Part shown: in pieces, positions 1 to 13,104 of the stretch | How positions within the stretch are numbered: position 1 is the first letter of the stretch | How the letters are laid out: every line of letters starts with the position of its first letter | NCBI GenBank assembly: GCA_964036665.1 | Contig: OZ038531.1 | Span: forward strand, 22,712,591 to 22,776,590 | Length of the DNA: 64,000 nucleotides | Source of the DNA: Gordius sp. MW1 | Taxonomy: Eukaryota; Nematomorpha; Gordioida; Gordea; Gordiidae | Direction of reading: 5' to 3' | The notes under the pieces: model-generated | Seen by the model: only the letters and a program-made list of their open reading frames with translations | What the model was told of the DNA's origin: nothing | Database searches by the model: none | Program-made: the position numbers and the translations under genes

Positions 1-1850
1 GATTACAGTTCCAGTGACTTACCCGATGGATTAGTTATAACTAAAGTTATTCTAGTAAATTTGAAAAAAAACGATATTTTAATATTATTTATCTAAACAT
101 TTGCATACAAATCAGAGGGTAATAAACAATGATTCGATTTTAAAAAAACGTTATTTTCATATTGTCATCTAACATGTTGGTCCGCTGTTTTTGAAAATTA
201 ATTTACCATTACTGAATAGATGCTGGACGGGGGCGCTAGATGGTAGGAGTGCATTGAATTTAATGAAAAGTTTCTTCAATTTAGGGAAATTATTATTTAT
301 TAACATTTTTATTCAAATCGATAAGAGTGTGAATGCACTCTTCTCTTGAATACTTTCCTACTTTAAAAGATTAAAAAAAATTAAACGTATTAGGTTCAAC
401 TAGGTCCTGTTTTTCCTCCTTGTTAGGGATCATTGAATTAATGTAATTTAAAGTGTCTTCTTTAATTCTCTTATTTTTTAAAGACGGATCCACGGCCAAC
501 TTGTTTAAAAAACTGGATTTTATAATAAAGAATATTAAGGCATTCATTATCCACTGTAAAGGAAAAAATTTGAAAAATTATGAGATCAAAAAAATTATTT
601 TTTTTTTGATATTTTAGGTGAAGGAGCTCAAAAAAGTATCTAAAAGATGGTAAGTTTTAGAATTATGTTATCCTCGACATAATCCAGATAAGAATTCGTA
701 AGCAGCGACAACTCTTAATTTGAGAAAAGATAACGTTTTACTGTAGAGATTAGTTTGATTCGTATCGCTTTTTAAGCTTGTGTGCATAATTTTTGTAAGA
801 TGCTGGAAACAATTATTCAGCAACCTGTATACAAGCTGCGACCCTTAGTTAGCATTGGTTTTTAGATAAATATTTTAAGAAAATAGTTTTAACCTTTTTG
901 AAACAACCCTCATCAGTTCGTTTTCTAAGCATATATTGGATGTTTATTAAAATGTTAAAGACACTAAAACGTACTAGTGTATATTTTTTATCAATATATA
1001 TAACATAAGTAATTAGTTGCACACTTACTACGTTGTAAAAATAAAAATAAAAGTAGCATTATAACTGATAGGAATAAAAGTTTTGAGGTTTTTATAAATT
1101 GCACATATAAAAATTTATAAAAAATACTTTTACATTCAAAAATTAAACCATTTGATCATAATGTAAGCCTAAGCCTCATATCATGTCCCAATATATTCAC
1201 TTAATCCCTTTTTTTAATAATTCAGCCACAAATTATTTTATTAATAAAACTTCTGCTTATATATTTTAGTGTAGTGCAAAATCGCACTAAAAATTCAGTG
1301 GTAAAGTTTCACTAGCCAATTCCATCTTTATAATGTGAAAGGTTATGCAAATGGCAAAACAAATGCTTAATGTGATTTATAACTTTCAAATTTCAAAGGT
1401 GTACCATGTTCAAGCTTAACCAACTTCTGGTAGTCTTATGATTTAATACAATACATTTGAGAAAAATCTTTAGCCGTTGTAGCCAAATTTATGTAACTAT
1501 TTTGATTAATTAGCCACCGAGTTAAAATATCATAGTCGGAGAGAATGACGTTGTTGCGAAATTTGAAGATGCTTTAAGAATATTTACAACTTTATCAAAA
1601 CTCATTTTAAGTCGGTGTGTTTATATTATTTTTTAGTGCCAAGGATATAAATTTGAATGTTCTTTATGGGTAGAAATCTTCTAAAATGCATTGAATATAT
1701 TGAAAAATTATTTACGTGTATTAGGGCCCACTCATATTTTATTCAACAAGATAAAATCTTTAAAATTTGAATTATACGCGGCTACGTGGTTGTGGTAAAT
1801 TACCCAATATCCAAAGTGTTCCTGTTATATTAATTTATATTTACCCAGTG
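1..1850. other. Gene-free AT-rich stretch
   Basis: I see no open frame with exon-like character, no RNA gene and no convincing repeat boundary here. The sequence is AT-rich with short homopolymer runs. It may be intergenic or intronic. Confidence 0.5.
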
Positions 1851-1852
1851 GC

Positions 1853-2270
1853 GTAGCTAGGAGAGAAAACCGGGCCCCAGGGGCCCACCAAGGGAATAAT
1901 CTTGGGCCCCTGGGCCCCTTAAGCCATTTTTTTTATTTTATCTTAATTAAGAAACAATATAAAGATTATTACTATTGTTTTTGAATGAAACTTATTATAA
2001 TATTACAAATAACGATGCTGTATAAGCCAATAAAGGATGAAAATTGTATAAAATTGTTGAGTTGACATAATTCCATAATTTAATAATTATTATTGATTTA
2101 AAACCCAAGTTTTTTTATGATTAATTTCCACTTTATTTTTATTATTAATATGAATAGCAAGCAATTAATGCTTAACATTTTCTAAAGCCCTTAGCTCCAA
2201 GCAATAGGTTAAATCAAATAGATATTTAAAATTTTTCATTATTATATACGTATTAAAAAACCAAAAAAGT
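1853..2270 (+). repeat. Dispersed repeat beginning GTGGCGTAGCTAGG, copy 1
   Basis: The segment begins with CAGTGGCGTAGCTAGG followed by a GGGCCCC-rich stretch. It then runs for about 400 bases with clear similarity to 31515-31930, including matching blocks such as TCTTAATTAAGAAACAATAT and GATGCTGTATAAG. The start resembles termini of hAT-like non-autonomous elements that are common in invertebrates (family knowledge). The far end is not recognisable and may have been lost. Confidence 0.6.
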
Positions 2271-2637
2271 ATGACACATTTTACGCCTTGAAAACTGCTA
2301 ATTTATTAATTGATTTCAAAATTGATTTATATTATCCTATCATCGATAAAATAATAGCAGAATTAAACATAAGATTTTTGTAAAATTTATATAAGTCCTT
2401 AGACGGTTTAAACCCTTCATCCCCTTTTTTCGCGATAAATCTTTTTTAAAAAGTAATTAACCATTATGAATTAAAACTGGAAGATGCCGAAATAAAAATG
2501 GCAAAAAATTATGGAATATATTATAATTTTTTATCTTCGAATAAAATAAAATGCAATGATATTTTTTCACTTATTAAAATTTTGCCCTCAATAGTGTTTC
2601 CAAATTTATTATTTAAAATAATTTTAACTATCCCATT

Positions 2638-2830
2638 TGTAGAGAGGTAATTGGAGTGCGAAGTGCCTCAGGGGATATGTTATTTACCGATGTGTTGTCA
2701 ATCAAATTATCGTTAATTGGTTATATGCGGAATGTATTATATACGTTGGATATACACGTTTTTACTCACTTTCTATTATTGTATCGCTCCAAAACCTGTC
2801 TGTAGTAAATAAAGATCCCCAACTGTAATA
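2638..2830 (+). repeat. 5' LTR of element A
   Basis: It runs from TGTAGAGAGG to about AACTNNAATA. It contains TATATACGTT-like and AATAAA promoter and polyadenylation signals and is followed directly by the primer-site-like TGGCGACG. It matches 5496-5694 and the inverted LTRs of element B. Confidence 0.85.
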
Positions 2831-5495
2831 GTGGCGACGTAAAGGATAAGCTTACGCGGGAATGCAGAAATATAAAACAACGGTTAACATCGACGCTTTT
2901 ATAACACAATTTGAGCTATTCCTAAGGAGCAATAAGACGGAGACAGATGAGCAAAAAGCAGCTCTATTATTAACCAGCCTTGATGGGGAGGCATTCCAAT
3001 TCATACTAGATGATTATAGACCTCAAGAGTTGACAGGAATTACATATGAAGAAGCTAAAAATCGGTTAAAATAATTATTCTAAAGGAATTCATGCGCGAG
3101 GGCAAGAGGTATAAATTCTCAAAGGCCAGGGAGAGACGATAGACACGTACGCTATTAGATTCAAGGCCGGAGCTAACAGCTGCAACTTCCGAAACGATGA
3201 ATTACAGAACAGAATCGTCGACCAATTCATTATAGGATTGCGCGATAGAAGCTTACAGGCGAGACTGTTGGCAGAAAATGACATCAAATGGGACCGCCTA
3301 CGCGAGCTGGCGTTAACGGCCGAGACGATAAACGGGGGGCTAAGCACTTTGCAAGACGGGTCCGAAGAGGCGTGGAGCGTAGTGGCGGGACGAGAAGCGT
3401 GGCCTGGGCCGGTCCGAATTCCCAGGTTAAAACATGCTTTAGATGTGTTAACTGTAGATATATATATTAAAACGAATTATTCCAATGCATCTTCGATACC
3501 GGCGCCACGGTATCGATAATACCGGCGCGAAGATGGGCGAAGGAGATCCCACGCAACAAAGAGCCTGTCCCGACGGTGTGCGCGTACGGCCACGAGGAAA
3601 TAAAGATCGTAGCCAAGGTGCAAGCTGATGTCCTAATGGGGGACATGAGTCGTTATTGATAGCAGACGTAGCTGGGCCGCCGTTGTGTGGGATCAATTGG
3701 ATTAAAAGAATTTGAGCCCGAAATTTGGCGACGAATGAGTTGGAACTCCAGAGCTGCAGCGGAATGGTTCGCGTTAAATTACGTAGAAAGACCGAAGGAT
3801 TCCAAGTCCGCGATCCGGCAGGTGATGAAGCAATGGGAGGGCCAGCTTAACGAATTTTCAAAAGCAGTCAAGGGAATAACGGTGGAAGTATCGTGAAAAG
3901 AGGGCCCCCGCACGAAGGGTGCCTATGGCGTGGAAGAAAGAAGTAGAAGAAGAGCTGGACAAATGGGTCAGAGACGGGGTGATAGAACCGATCGATTTCT
4001 CAAGATGGGCCAGTCCTGTGGTACCCGTGAAAAAAAGCGATGGGACTCTTCGATTAGTATTGATTACCGGTTTACTATAAACAAATACGCTCAAGGATTG
4101 TTGTACCCCTTACCCAAAATCGACGATGTTAAATAACTCGATAACGCGTGTTGTTTTACTACGCTGGACCTAACGAAAGCGTACTTACAACTCGAATTAG
4201 GTCCGGAAACGAGCCAACGATTGACTATCTCCACGCACAAGGGCCTATTTAAAGTTAACCGAATGCCTTTTGGTTTAAATTGCGCCACGGCGATTTTCCA
4301 AAAAAAATGGATCAGATATTAGGAGGCATGGATGAGGTAGCAATACATCGATGATAAACTAATCGCGGGGAAAACCGAAGAAATCCACAACGAAAGGCTA
4401 CTCAAAGTACTAGAAATGTTACAAAAATGGGGGTTCGTGCCAAACATTTCCAAGAGCATCTTGTGGGCAAAGGAAGTAACATTTTTGGGATACGTAATTA
4501 GTAACAAGGGGATTCAAATCAACGAAAATAAAGCTGAACTAGTCAAGCAGTGGAAAAATTAACAAACAAAAACGAAGTAAAATCCTTCCTTGGGTTAACA
4601 GCATATTTTTCAAAGTTTATTAAGGACTACGCCAAAATCGTGCACCCGATTCAGAAACTCATGGAAATAACGTGTTGTACCACTGGGGTGGAGAACAACA
4701 AGACGCATTCGAAGCCATTAAGTCCGCGCTTACTAAAGCCCCCGTACTGGCATACTTTAATGGAGATTAAGAGAGCCTGGTCGTAGACGCCTCAGGTACA
4801 GGGTTAGGGGCCATCTTACAGCAACGAGCACCAGGGGAGAATTGGAGAGTGGTGGCCTATGCTTCAAGAGCGTTAAACGATAGCTAAAGCCGGTATTCGA
4901 CGATCGAACGAGAGGCCCTTGCGGTGGTTTATGGACTAAAAAAGTTCAATGAATATATACAAGGACGAAGCGTTACAATCATGACGGATCATAGACCCCT
5001 AGAATATATATTCGATCAGAGCAAAAGGGACAAAACAATGGTCACCACGTCTAACTAGGTGGGCGCTAAGGCGTATGCAAACCGAATGGGAGGTATTGAG
5101 GGAAACCGTACCACAACAATGGGTAGAGACCGGGAACCCGCGGATGTTCAACGTAGGAGACTTATTTTGGGTACGTATGTTTTTAGGATGAAGCAAATGG
5201 GTAGAAGGCACGATAAAAGCCAAGCACGGTAGTCGGTCCTACTATGGGCACAGGGAAGAAAACACCACCGACACGTGGATCAAGTAACGAAACGGAAAAT
5301 CTCGGATTGCACCACACTGGGACAAGAGAACGGGTGTCCGCAAAGGATATCATCAGAAAGGGAAGCGGGAACAAGTGCTATAAGGGAACAAATGCAAAAC
5401 CAGTCAGGAACGCCTAGAGAAGAACCTAGATACCCGCAGCGTAGTCGAAAACCGCCAGCATTCCTTAAGGATTTTGTCTGTGAAAAGGGGGGAAC

Positions 5496-5694
5496 TGTAG
5501 AGAGGTATTTGGAGTGCGAAGTGCCTCAGGGGATATGTTATTTACCTATGTGTTGTCAATCAAATCATCGTTAATTGGTTATATGCGGAATGTATTATAT
5601 ACGTTGGATATACACGTTTTTACTTTCTATTATTGTATCGCTCCAAAACCTGTCTGTAGTAAATAAAGATCCCCAACTCCAATAATTTTATCAT
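5496..5694 (+). repeat. 3' LTR of element A
   Basis: It begins TGTAGAGAGG immediately after a GAAAAGGGGGGAAC polypurine tract and ends near AACTCCAATA. It is nearly identical to the first LTR apart from a few substitutions and one 4-bp length difference. Confidence 0.85.
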
Positions 5695-5990
5695 TATACT
5701 CGTCTCTAGTTGTATATCATAAATTTTTATAAGCAAGGAACTAATGTAAGTTTAAATAACCATATACATATAAAAAGGAATAATTAATTACCTTTATAGC
5801 TAAAATTTGGTTTGTATCAGCATCTTCCTCGTTTATTTTAGATAAATTTCTTCTTATTACAAAACACGTAGGGGAGACCGGGGACTAAATAGCCAAAAAA
5901 TTAATTCGCGTTTTAAAAAAAACTAAAAATCATTTTTCAATTTTTTGGTTGAAACCTAATTTTATAATCTATTTTCACTATATGAAAAAA
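5695..5990 (+). repeat. Left arm of a diverged inverted duplication
   Basis: This stretch matches 13105-13460 in inverted orientation. The match covers about 170 bases of flank (CTCGTCTCTAGTTGTATA, GCAAGGAACTAATGTAAG, CAGCATCTTCCTCGTTTATTT) and continues across the GGGGAGACCGGGG terminus into the first 120 bases of the DNA transposon at 5869. The two arms differ by several small insertions, so the duplication is not recent. Confidence 0.8.
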
Positions 5991-7979
5991 ATTCGGATTA
6001 AAAAAATTAATAGTTTTTTTACAAATTAAATTTAAAAAAAAATTAAAAAAATGCCCGGGGCAAGTCATAGCCCCTTTTGGGATAGATTATGTTTTCACTT
6101 CCTATTGGTTTATGGTAACTCAAATCAATAAGAAGATTGTTTTATTTTATAAAAAACATAGAAAATGCAAATGTAATATGGTTATATTATACATAATACA
6201 AATAAAAAAGGGTTAAGATGACAATATGATTTAGATACCCATAAAGACAAATTCTGCAATGGAATTTTTTTTTAAATAGTCTATTAATATTCCAAATTTA
6301 CACTAAGATAAATTACATAATCTACAAATATTGACTTTGGGATTTTATCCCGCTCTCTAACTTATAATTCTGATAGAGAATTTTGCGCTGATTAATAATG
6401 TGTTTTTATTTTTTTCCCAAAACCTCTCGTTTTTTAAATAAACGAGGTTGAAGGTGAAACAAAAAAATGCCCATTTTACCCCTTTTCGAGGCTCAACAGC
6501 CACGAACTTTTTAATTTATATCAAAAAATATTAATTTATTCCTGTAGATTAAAATTTCATCTATACGTCCATTATTTTATTTTTTTATATCATCCTTATA
6601 TTTAAATTTATACGCGTTTGAGTAAACCCCTTCTCCTTATCAAAATTCGTCCCACGATGTCTGGTAAACGGAGTACATTAGAGTTCATAATGCGTACGCG
6701 ATGTTTACTAACACATATCTCTCTCCCTTCACCTACTCTCTTCTCCATCTCCTCCACTCCCGCCCCTTCATGTGTGCTTGTAGGCAGGAGTGTAAGAGAT
6801 GGAGAATGGGAGAGAGAGATGTGTTAGTAAACAGCGCGTGTGTAGTATGAACTCTAATGTACTCCTTTTTCCAGACATAGCGGGACGTATTTTGATAAGG
6901 GAAAGGGGTTTACGTAAACGCAATTAAATTTAATATAAGGGTGATAAAATTAAAATAATGGACGTATAGATGAAACTTTAATCTACAGGAATAAATTAAT
7001 ATTTTTGATGTAAATTCAATATTTCGTGGCTATTGAGCCTCAAAAAGGAGTAAAATGGACATTTTTTGCACCTTCAACCTCGTTTATCTTAAAAACGGGA
7101 GGTTTTGGAAAAAAAACTAAAACCACATTATTACGCGAAATTCCCTATCATAATTATAGGTTAGATAAAGGGATGTTTTTTTGTAGACCTGTGTTATTAT
7201 AAACAACATTATTGTTTCTTAAATCTTGACATTTGTCTACGCAAAAAATGGCTACCACTAGCCCCTCTCTGACTAGCCCCAACCCCTATTTTTACAAATA
7301 ATTAATAATTTAACATGTTATACTGCAAATAAAAATATAATTATTAGACAGTTATTATATAAAAAAAAATCCCTTTATAAGACAGAACTTAAATTAGTCT
7401 AAAATAAAAAGCCAAAAAAATTGTATGTCCAAAATACAAATTATTGTCAAGGCTACTAATAGCCCCGAAAAATCGTTTTTCCTCTATAAAGATATTAAAT
7501 ATTATATTTTATTAACAAAAATTTTTAACTTACACCTTATGAAAAAATACACATATGGTTTGAATTTTAATTATATATCATTAGATCCCTTATCTTCAGC
7601 CGAGGCTCTGAAAATTTCAAAATACTCAGAAATTAACAATACTATTATAATTTTTTGTCCCATTGGGACAACCACCCTAATCACCTTTGGGCCCCAAGTT
7701 TTACAACTTTAAAAAAAAAATAGGGAAACAAATCTTATTACTATCCCATGATAATCGCGAATCATTTTTTATACGACAGTAAATCGGCATAACTATCTGT
7801 AAATACAATTCATTAGCCATAGCGGAATGTTTTCCCAATATTTAGTATTCTTAATTTTTTAATTTATTTATCTCACCTTCACAAAATACGTAATTCTCTT
7901 TAAAAAATAATAAACGATTTTTAAAAAATAATTACAAAGATAATAGTACCGGGCTACGACTAGCCCCGGTCTCCCCTAA
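5869..7979. mobile_element. DNA transposon with GGGGAGACCGGGG ends
   Basis: The left terminus reads TAGGGGAGACCGGGGACTAAATAGCC and the right terminus, inverted, reads TAGGGGAGACCGGGGCTAGTCGTAGCC; both are flanked by TA, which could be a 2-bp target duplication. TAGCCCC and GCTAC motifs recur inside. No transposase is recognisable; the longest frame (about 7425-7712) shows no family motif. I regard it as a non-autonomous TIR element whose superfamily I cannot assign. A loose copy of its right part (7788-7925) occurs at 31070-31195. Confidence 0.75.
6340..7170. repeat. Large imperfect palindrome inside the DNA transposon
   Basis: Two arms of roughly 400 bases face each other around about 6762. 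Matching inverted blocks include CCAAAACCTC with GAGGTTTTGG, CAACCTCGTTTAT with its complement, and CTAACACATCTCTCTC with GAGAGAGATGTGTTAG. The centre (6700-6830) is pyrimidine-rich on the left and purine-rich on the right. The arm order suggests a foldback core inside a longer TIR element. Confidence 0.8.
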
Positions 7980-8132
7980 TATCGATTTCAACGACGCTCA
8001 AATAAAACGATATGCCAATCAAATTTCATCAAAAATATATTTTGAAATTTGAAATTAAATTTCTATAGGCTTACACCTGATATTCAAAATATGTATGTTC
8101 ATACGGCTATCCTTTTTAATTATAAGCTTGAA

Positions 8133-8923
8133 TTTATTATATATAATATGATTTTGGTAAAGTTTATAACCTAAGCGAATTTCATTTATAAACTAAACTG
8201 AATATGCAAGGGCGTAGCCAGGTTTTGGATTTAGGGGGGGGGGGAGGGGGTAAACGTTAAAAAGTTGAATTAGAGGGGTGCAAAACATAATTTTTTTTTA
8301 ATTTTAAAGGGTTTTTGCATATAAAAAAATTTTTCCGCCATTTATGGGGAGCGGCCCCCCCCCCGGCTACGCCTATGTGAATATGGCATTTTCTACATTT
8401 TTTGTAGCCATAGAGATATTAAGACTACCATTTAAAAACATGTTCTTCACCTTATTATGGTATTCATTAATTTTCAAGGCTAAAATAATTGTATATAGTA
8501 TAATTTTGGTAAAAATTATAACCTAAGCTAATTTTAATAATAAACTAAAATTATAATTTAATTATTTTTAATAAGCTTAATTAATGATTGTATCTGGTAC
8601 ATTTTTTATAAACGTAGAGATATCAAATTAAGGATTTAGATACATATTGACTTTAAACTGATTTTAAGAGAATTCATTATAATATTAAAATATTATTAAT
8701 ACATTTTTAATATAATTTAGTTATTTAGATGTAATATTTCATAAAGGATAACAATAATTATAAATAAAACTCTTAACATGAATTAGCAAAACATATAAAC
8801 AATGTGCACTTTTTAAGCTAATTTTAATCATAAGCTTAAATTATAATAAAATCATTTTAATAAGCTTAATAATGATTGTATTTGGTACATGTTTTATAAA
8901 CTTAGAGATATCAAATTATTGCA
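8133..8923 (+). repeat. Three diverged tandem copies of an AT-rich unit
   Basis: Copies near 8133-8435, 8487-8632 and 8810-8923 share blocks such as GATTTTGGTAAA, TATAACCTAAGC, AATAAGCTTAAT, AATGATTGTAT and AGAGATATCAAATTA. The first copy is interrupted by the small element at 8210-8373. No coding signal is visible. Confidence 0.6.
8210..8373. mobile_element. Small GGGCGTAGCCAGG element (MITE-like)
   Basis: The ends GGGCGTAGCCAGG and CCGGCTACGCC form terminal inverted repeats around a G-run, an A/T core and a C-run. It lies inside the first unit of the triplicated repeat. Similar elements occur at 19052, 20344, 32071, 42713 and inside the hAT arms. Confidence 0.7.
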
Positions 8924-9116
8924 TGATAACTAGTTATATGCCATATCACGCGATCTTTCTAAAAATACAATTGGTTAATTTTGGCACAAATTGATCTATT
9001 ATTTTTTGTCCACACTAAAATGACGATAAGACTTTTAAAATAATTCAAGTAATTACTAAGCATATCAAGTCTACATATTAGTTTTATCATAATTTAGATT
9101 TGATTGAGAAACTTAT

Positions 9117-9308
9117 TATTGGAGTTGGGGATTTTTATTTACTACAGACAGGTTTCGGAGCGATACAATAATAGAAAGTGAGTAAAAACATGTATATCCA
9201 ACGTATATAATACATTCCGCATATAACCAATTAACGATAATTTGATAGACAACACATCGGTAAATAACATATCCCCTGAGCACTTCGCGCTTCAATTACC
9301 TCTCTACA
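9117..9308 (-). repeat. 3' LTR of element B
   Basis: It reads as the reverse complement of the element A LTR, from TATTGGAGTT to CCTCTCTACA. It is bordered internally by a GTTCCCCCC polypurine tract complement. Confidence 0.85.
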
Positions 9309-12300
9309 GTTCCCCCCTTTTCACAGACAAAATCCTTAAGGAATGCTGGCGGTTTTCGACTACGCTCCGGGTATCTAAGTTTGACTGCTTTTGCATTTGT
9401 TCCCTTATAGCACTTGTTCCCGCTTTCCTTTCTGATGATATCCTTTGCGGCCCCACGTTCTCTTGTCCCAGTGTGGTCCAATCCAAGATTTTCCGTTCCC
9501 TTATTTGATCCACGTGTCGGTGGTGTTTTCTTCCCTGTGCCCATACATCGTAGGACCGACTACCGTGCTTGGCTTTTATCGTGCCTTCTACCCATTTGCT
9601 TGGTCCTAAAAACATACGTACCCAAACCAAGTCTCCTACGTTGAACATCCGCGGGTTCCCGGTCTCTACCCATTGTTGTGGTACGGTTTCCCTCAATACC
9701 TCCCATTCAGTTCGTATATGCCTTTTTAGCATCACCTCTGCTGGGCTTTTATCGGTTGTGGGGTGTTTTGTAGATCTGTAGTTTTCTAAAAATCTACTTA
9801 GCCCTACTTCCGACTCGTTTCTAAAATGGCTTCTTTAATTAATCGTACATATCTTTCTGCCAGACCGTTAGACGCAGGATGGTAAGGAGCTGTCCATCGC
9901 TGAATAATCCCTCTCATCTTGCAAAAATTCTGTAATTCCTGCTCGTTGAATTGCGGGCCATTATCTGATATTAACCATGGCGGATTTCCAAATTTAGCAA
10001 ACGTTTCGGCAAGTTTTTTATAATGGTGGTCGCTGTGTCTTCTAATTTAAACACTTCTACCCATTTCAAGCTATTGTCCACCATCACCAGGTATGACTTA
10101 CCCTTGAGAGGACCCATGATATTGATATGTACTTGAACCCACGGTTTATGGCTAGGTTTACACTCTCTCAACGGTGCCTTCTTCGCCGCCGCGGTGTAAT
10201 TGCAATTCCGGCACCCTTTCGCTACGCTCAATAAGTCATCGTCGAGAGTAGGCCACCATATATACTCCCCCGCCACTTCTTGCATCCGCTTGATACCCAC
10301 GTGGCCTTTATGTAATCTTTGGAGTACCGCTCCTCGTAACTTAGCGAATTAATATTCGTCGTCCTTTGTAAAATATTATGCTTTTGGCTTCGTTTAACTT
10401 TGGCAGGTGTTTTTCGTAGGAGCGTTTTAGCCCATACGCGACCATTGTGTTTTGTTTACCTCTAATCCACTCTTTTAATTGTCGCAGCCCCGGGTCGTCC
10501 AAGGTGTGTTGTCTTACTACGTTTAATGATATAAACGGATTCGTCGAGTCTTCTGCTGATACGCGTTTTCGTTCGGTTTTATAAACAAGAAATCTGCCGC
10601 GTTTTCGGATCCCTTGTTGTACACAAACTTGGTCGTGTAGCCTGATACCATGAGCGCCCACCTAGTTGGACGTGGTGACCATTGTTCCTTGCCCCTTTTG
10701 CTCTAATATATATACTAGGGGTCTATGATCCGTCATGATTGTAACGCTTCGTCCTTGTATATATTCATTGAACTTGTTTAGTCCATAAACCACCGCAAGG
10801 GCCTCTCGTTCGATCGTCGAATACCGGCTTTCGCTATCGTTTAACGCTCTTGAAGTATAGGCCACCACTCTCCAATTCTCCCCTGGTGCTCGTTGCTGTA
10901 AGATGGCCCCTAACCCTGTACCAGAGGCGTCTACGACCAGGCCAGTCTCCCAATCTCCATTAAAGTATGCCAGTACGAGGGCTTTAGTAAGCGCGGACTT
11001 GATGGCTTCAAATGCGTCTTGTTGTTCTCCACCCCAGTGGTACAGCACGTTTTTTTTCATGAGTTTCTGAATTGGGTGCACGATTTTGGCGTAGTCCTTA
11101 ATAAACTTTGAAAAATATGCTGTTAACCCCAGGAACGATTTTATTTCATTTTTGTTTGTTAAATTTTTCCATTGCTTGACCAGTTCGGCTTTATTGTCGT
11201 TGATTTGAATTCCCTGTTACTTATTACATATCCCAAAAATGTTACTGCCTTCGCCCACAAGATGCTCTTGGAAATATTTGGCACGAAACCCCATTTTTGT
11301 AACGTTTCTAGTACTTTGAGTAACCGCTCGTTGTGAATTTCTTCCGTTTCCCCCGCGATTAGTATATCATCAATGTATACCGCTACCCCCTCCATGCCTC
11401 TTAATATCTGATCCATAGTTTTTTGGAAAATCGCCGCGGCGCAATTTGAGCCAAAAGGCATTCGGTTAACTTTAAATAGGCCCTTGTGCGTGGAGATAGT
11501 CAATCGTTGGCTCGTTTCTGGACCTAATTCGAGTTGTAAGTATGCTTTCGTTAGGTCCAGCTTAGTAAAACAACACGCGTTATCGAGTTTATTTAACAAA
11601 TCGTCGATTTTGGGTAAGGGGTACAACAATCCTTGAGCGTATTTGTTTATAGTAAACCGGTAATCAATACATAAACGAAGAGTCCCATCGCTTTTTTTCA
11701 CGGGTACACTGGACTGGCCCATCTTGAGAAATCGATCGGTTCTATCACCCCGTCTCCGACCCATTTGTCCAGCTCTTCTTCTACTTCTTTCTTCCACGCC
11801 ATCGGCACCCTTCGTGCGGGGATAAATACGGGATCTATGCCCTCTTTTAACGGTAACCGTTATTCCCTTGACTGCTTTTAAAAATTCGTTGAGCTGGCCC
11901 TCCCATTGCTTCATCACGTGCCGGATCGCGGACTTGGAATCCTTCGGTCTTTCTACGTAATTTACCGGGAACCGTTCCGCCGCAGCTCTGGAGTTCCAAC
12001 GCGTCGCCAAATTTCGGGCTCAAATTCTTGGATCCAATCGATCCCACACAACGGCGGCCCAGCTACGTCTGCTATTAATAACGACAGCTGCTTCCTCGTG
12101 TCCCCCATTCGGACATCAGCTTGCACCTTGGCTACGATCTTTATTTCCTCGTGGCCGTACGCGTACACCGTCGGGACGGGCTCTTTGTTGCGTGGGATCT
12201 CCTTGGCCCATCTTCGCGCCCGTATTATCGATACCGTGGCGCCGGTATCGAAGATGCACTGGAATAATTCGTTATTAATATATATATCTACAGTTAACAC

Positions 12301-12921
12301 ATCTAAAGCATGTTTTAACCTGGAAATTCGGACCGGCCCAGGCCACGCTTCTCGTCCCGCCACTACGCTCCACGCCTCTTCGGACCCGTCTTGCAAAGTG
12401 CTTAACCCCCCGTGTATCGTCTAGGTCGTTAACGGCTCTCGTAGGCGGTCCCATTTGATGTCACTTTCTGCCATCAGTCTCGCCTGTAAGCTTCTATCGC
12501 GCAATCCTATAATGAATTGGTCGAAGATTCTGTTCTGCAATTCTTCGTTTCCGAAGTAGCAGCTGTTAGCTCCGGCCTTAAGTCTATTAGCGTACGTGTC
12601 TATCGTCCCTCCCTGGCCTTGTCGGACCTTTGAGAATTCATACCTCTTTGGCCTCGCGTATGAATTCCTTTGGAATAATTTTTTTAACCGATTTTTAGCT
12701 TCTTCATATGTAATTCCTGTCAACTCTTGAGGTCTATAATCCTCTAGTATTAATTGGAATGCCTCCCCATCAAGGCTGATTAATAATAGAGCTGCTTTTT
12801 GTTCATCTGTCTCCGTCTTATTGCTCCTTAGGAATAGCTTAAATTGTGTTATAAAAGCGTCGATGTTAGCCGTTGTTTTATATTTCTGCATTCCCGCGTA
12901 AGCTTATCCTTACCTCGCCAC

Positions 12922-13100
12922 TATTGGAGTTAGGGATCTTTATTTACTACAGACAGGTTTTGGAGCGATACAAATAGAAAGTGAGTAAAAACGTGTATAT
13001 CCAACGTATATAATACTTTCCGCATATAACCAATTAACGATGATTTGATTGACAACACATCGGTAAATAACATATCCCCTGAGAGACTTCGCACTCCAAT
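12922..13100 (-). repeat. 5' LTR of element B
   Basis: It runs from TATTGGAGTTAGGG to GCACTCCAAT. Internally it is followed by a primer-site-like TGGCGAGG. It joins the inverted duplication arm directly at its outer edge. Confidence 0.82.
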
Positions 13101-13104
13101 ATTA

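Larger units (their letters stand above)
2638..5694 (+). mobile_element. Gypsy-type LTR retroelement A, broken fossil
   Basis: Direct repeats of about 195 bp (2638-2830 and 5496-5694) start TGTAGAGAGG, contain an AATAAA signal near their ends and flank a coding interior in Ty3/Gypsy order. A primer-site-like TGGCGACG lies just after the first LTR and a polypurine tract just before the second. Recognisable parts are gag (about 2860-3330), protease (about 3480-3720), reverse transcriptase with an IDYR box and the LDLTKAY motif (about 3900-4560), RNase H (about 4640-5040) and the tail of integrase (about 5060-5460). The coding interior is broken in many places and is shorter than that of its sister B. 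The LTRs differ at roughly half a dozen positions by eye, so the insertion is fairly recent on the scale of this window. I found no convincing target-site duplication. Confidence 0.85.
9117..13100 (-). mobile_element. Gypsy-type LTR retroelement B, broken fossil
   Basis: This is a minus-strand sister of element A, carrying the same LTR family (9117-9308 and 12922-13100). Parts in order from right to left are gag (about 12430-12890), protease (about 12050-12390), reverse transcriptase with YIDDIL box (about 11160-11950), RNase H (about 10350-11080), integrase with an HHCC-type zinc region and catalytic core (about 9840-10300), and a basic integrase tail (about 9310-9735). It is more complete than A but still broken, with a handful of breaks. 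Its outer 5' LTR edge is not whole (13100). The A and B coding regions are close, so both derive from one family active in the same period. Confidence 0.88.

Noticed and set aside
7425-7712. 95-codon plus-strand frame in the DNA transposon
   Set aside because: Low-complexity AT-rich composition, no motif, and no homologous frame in the partial copy at 31070; not a transposase.
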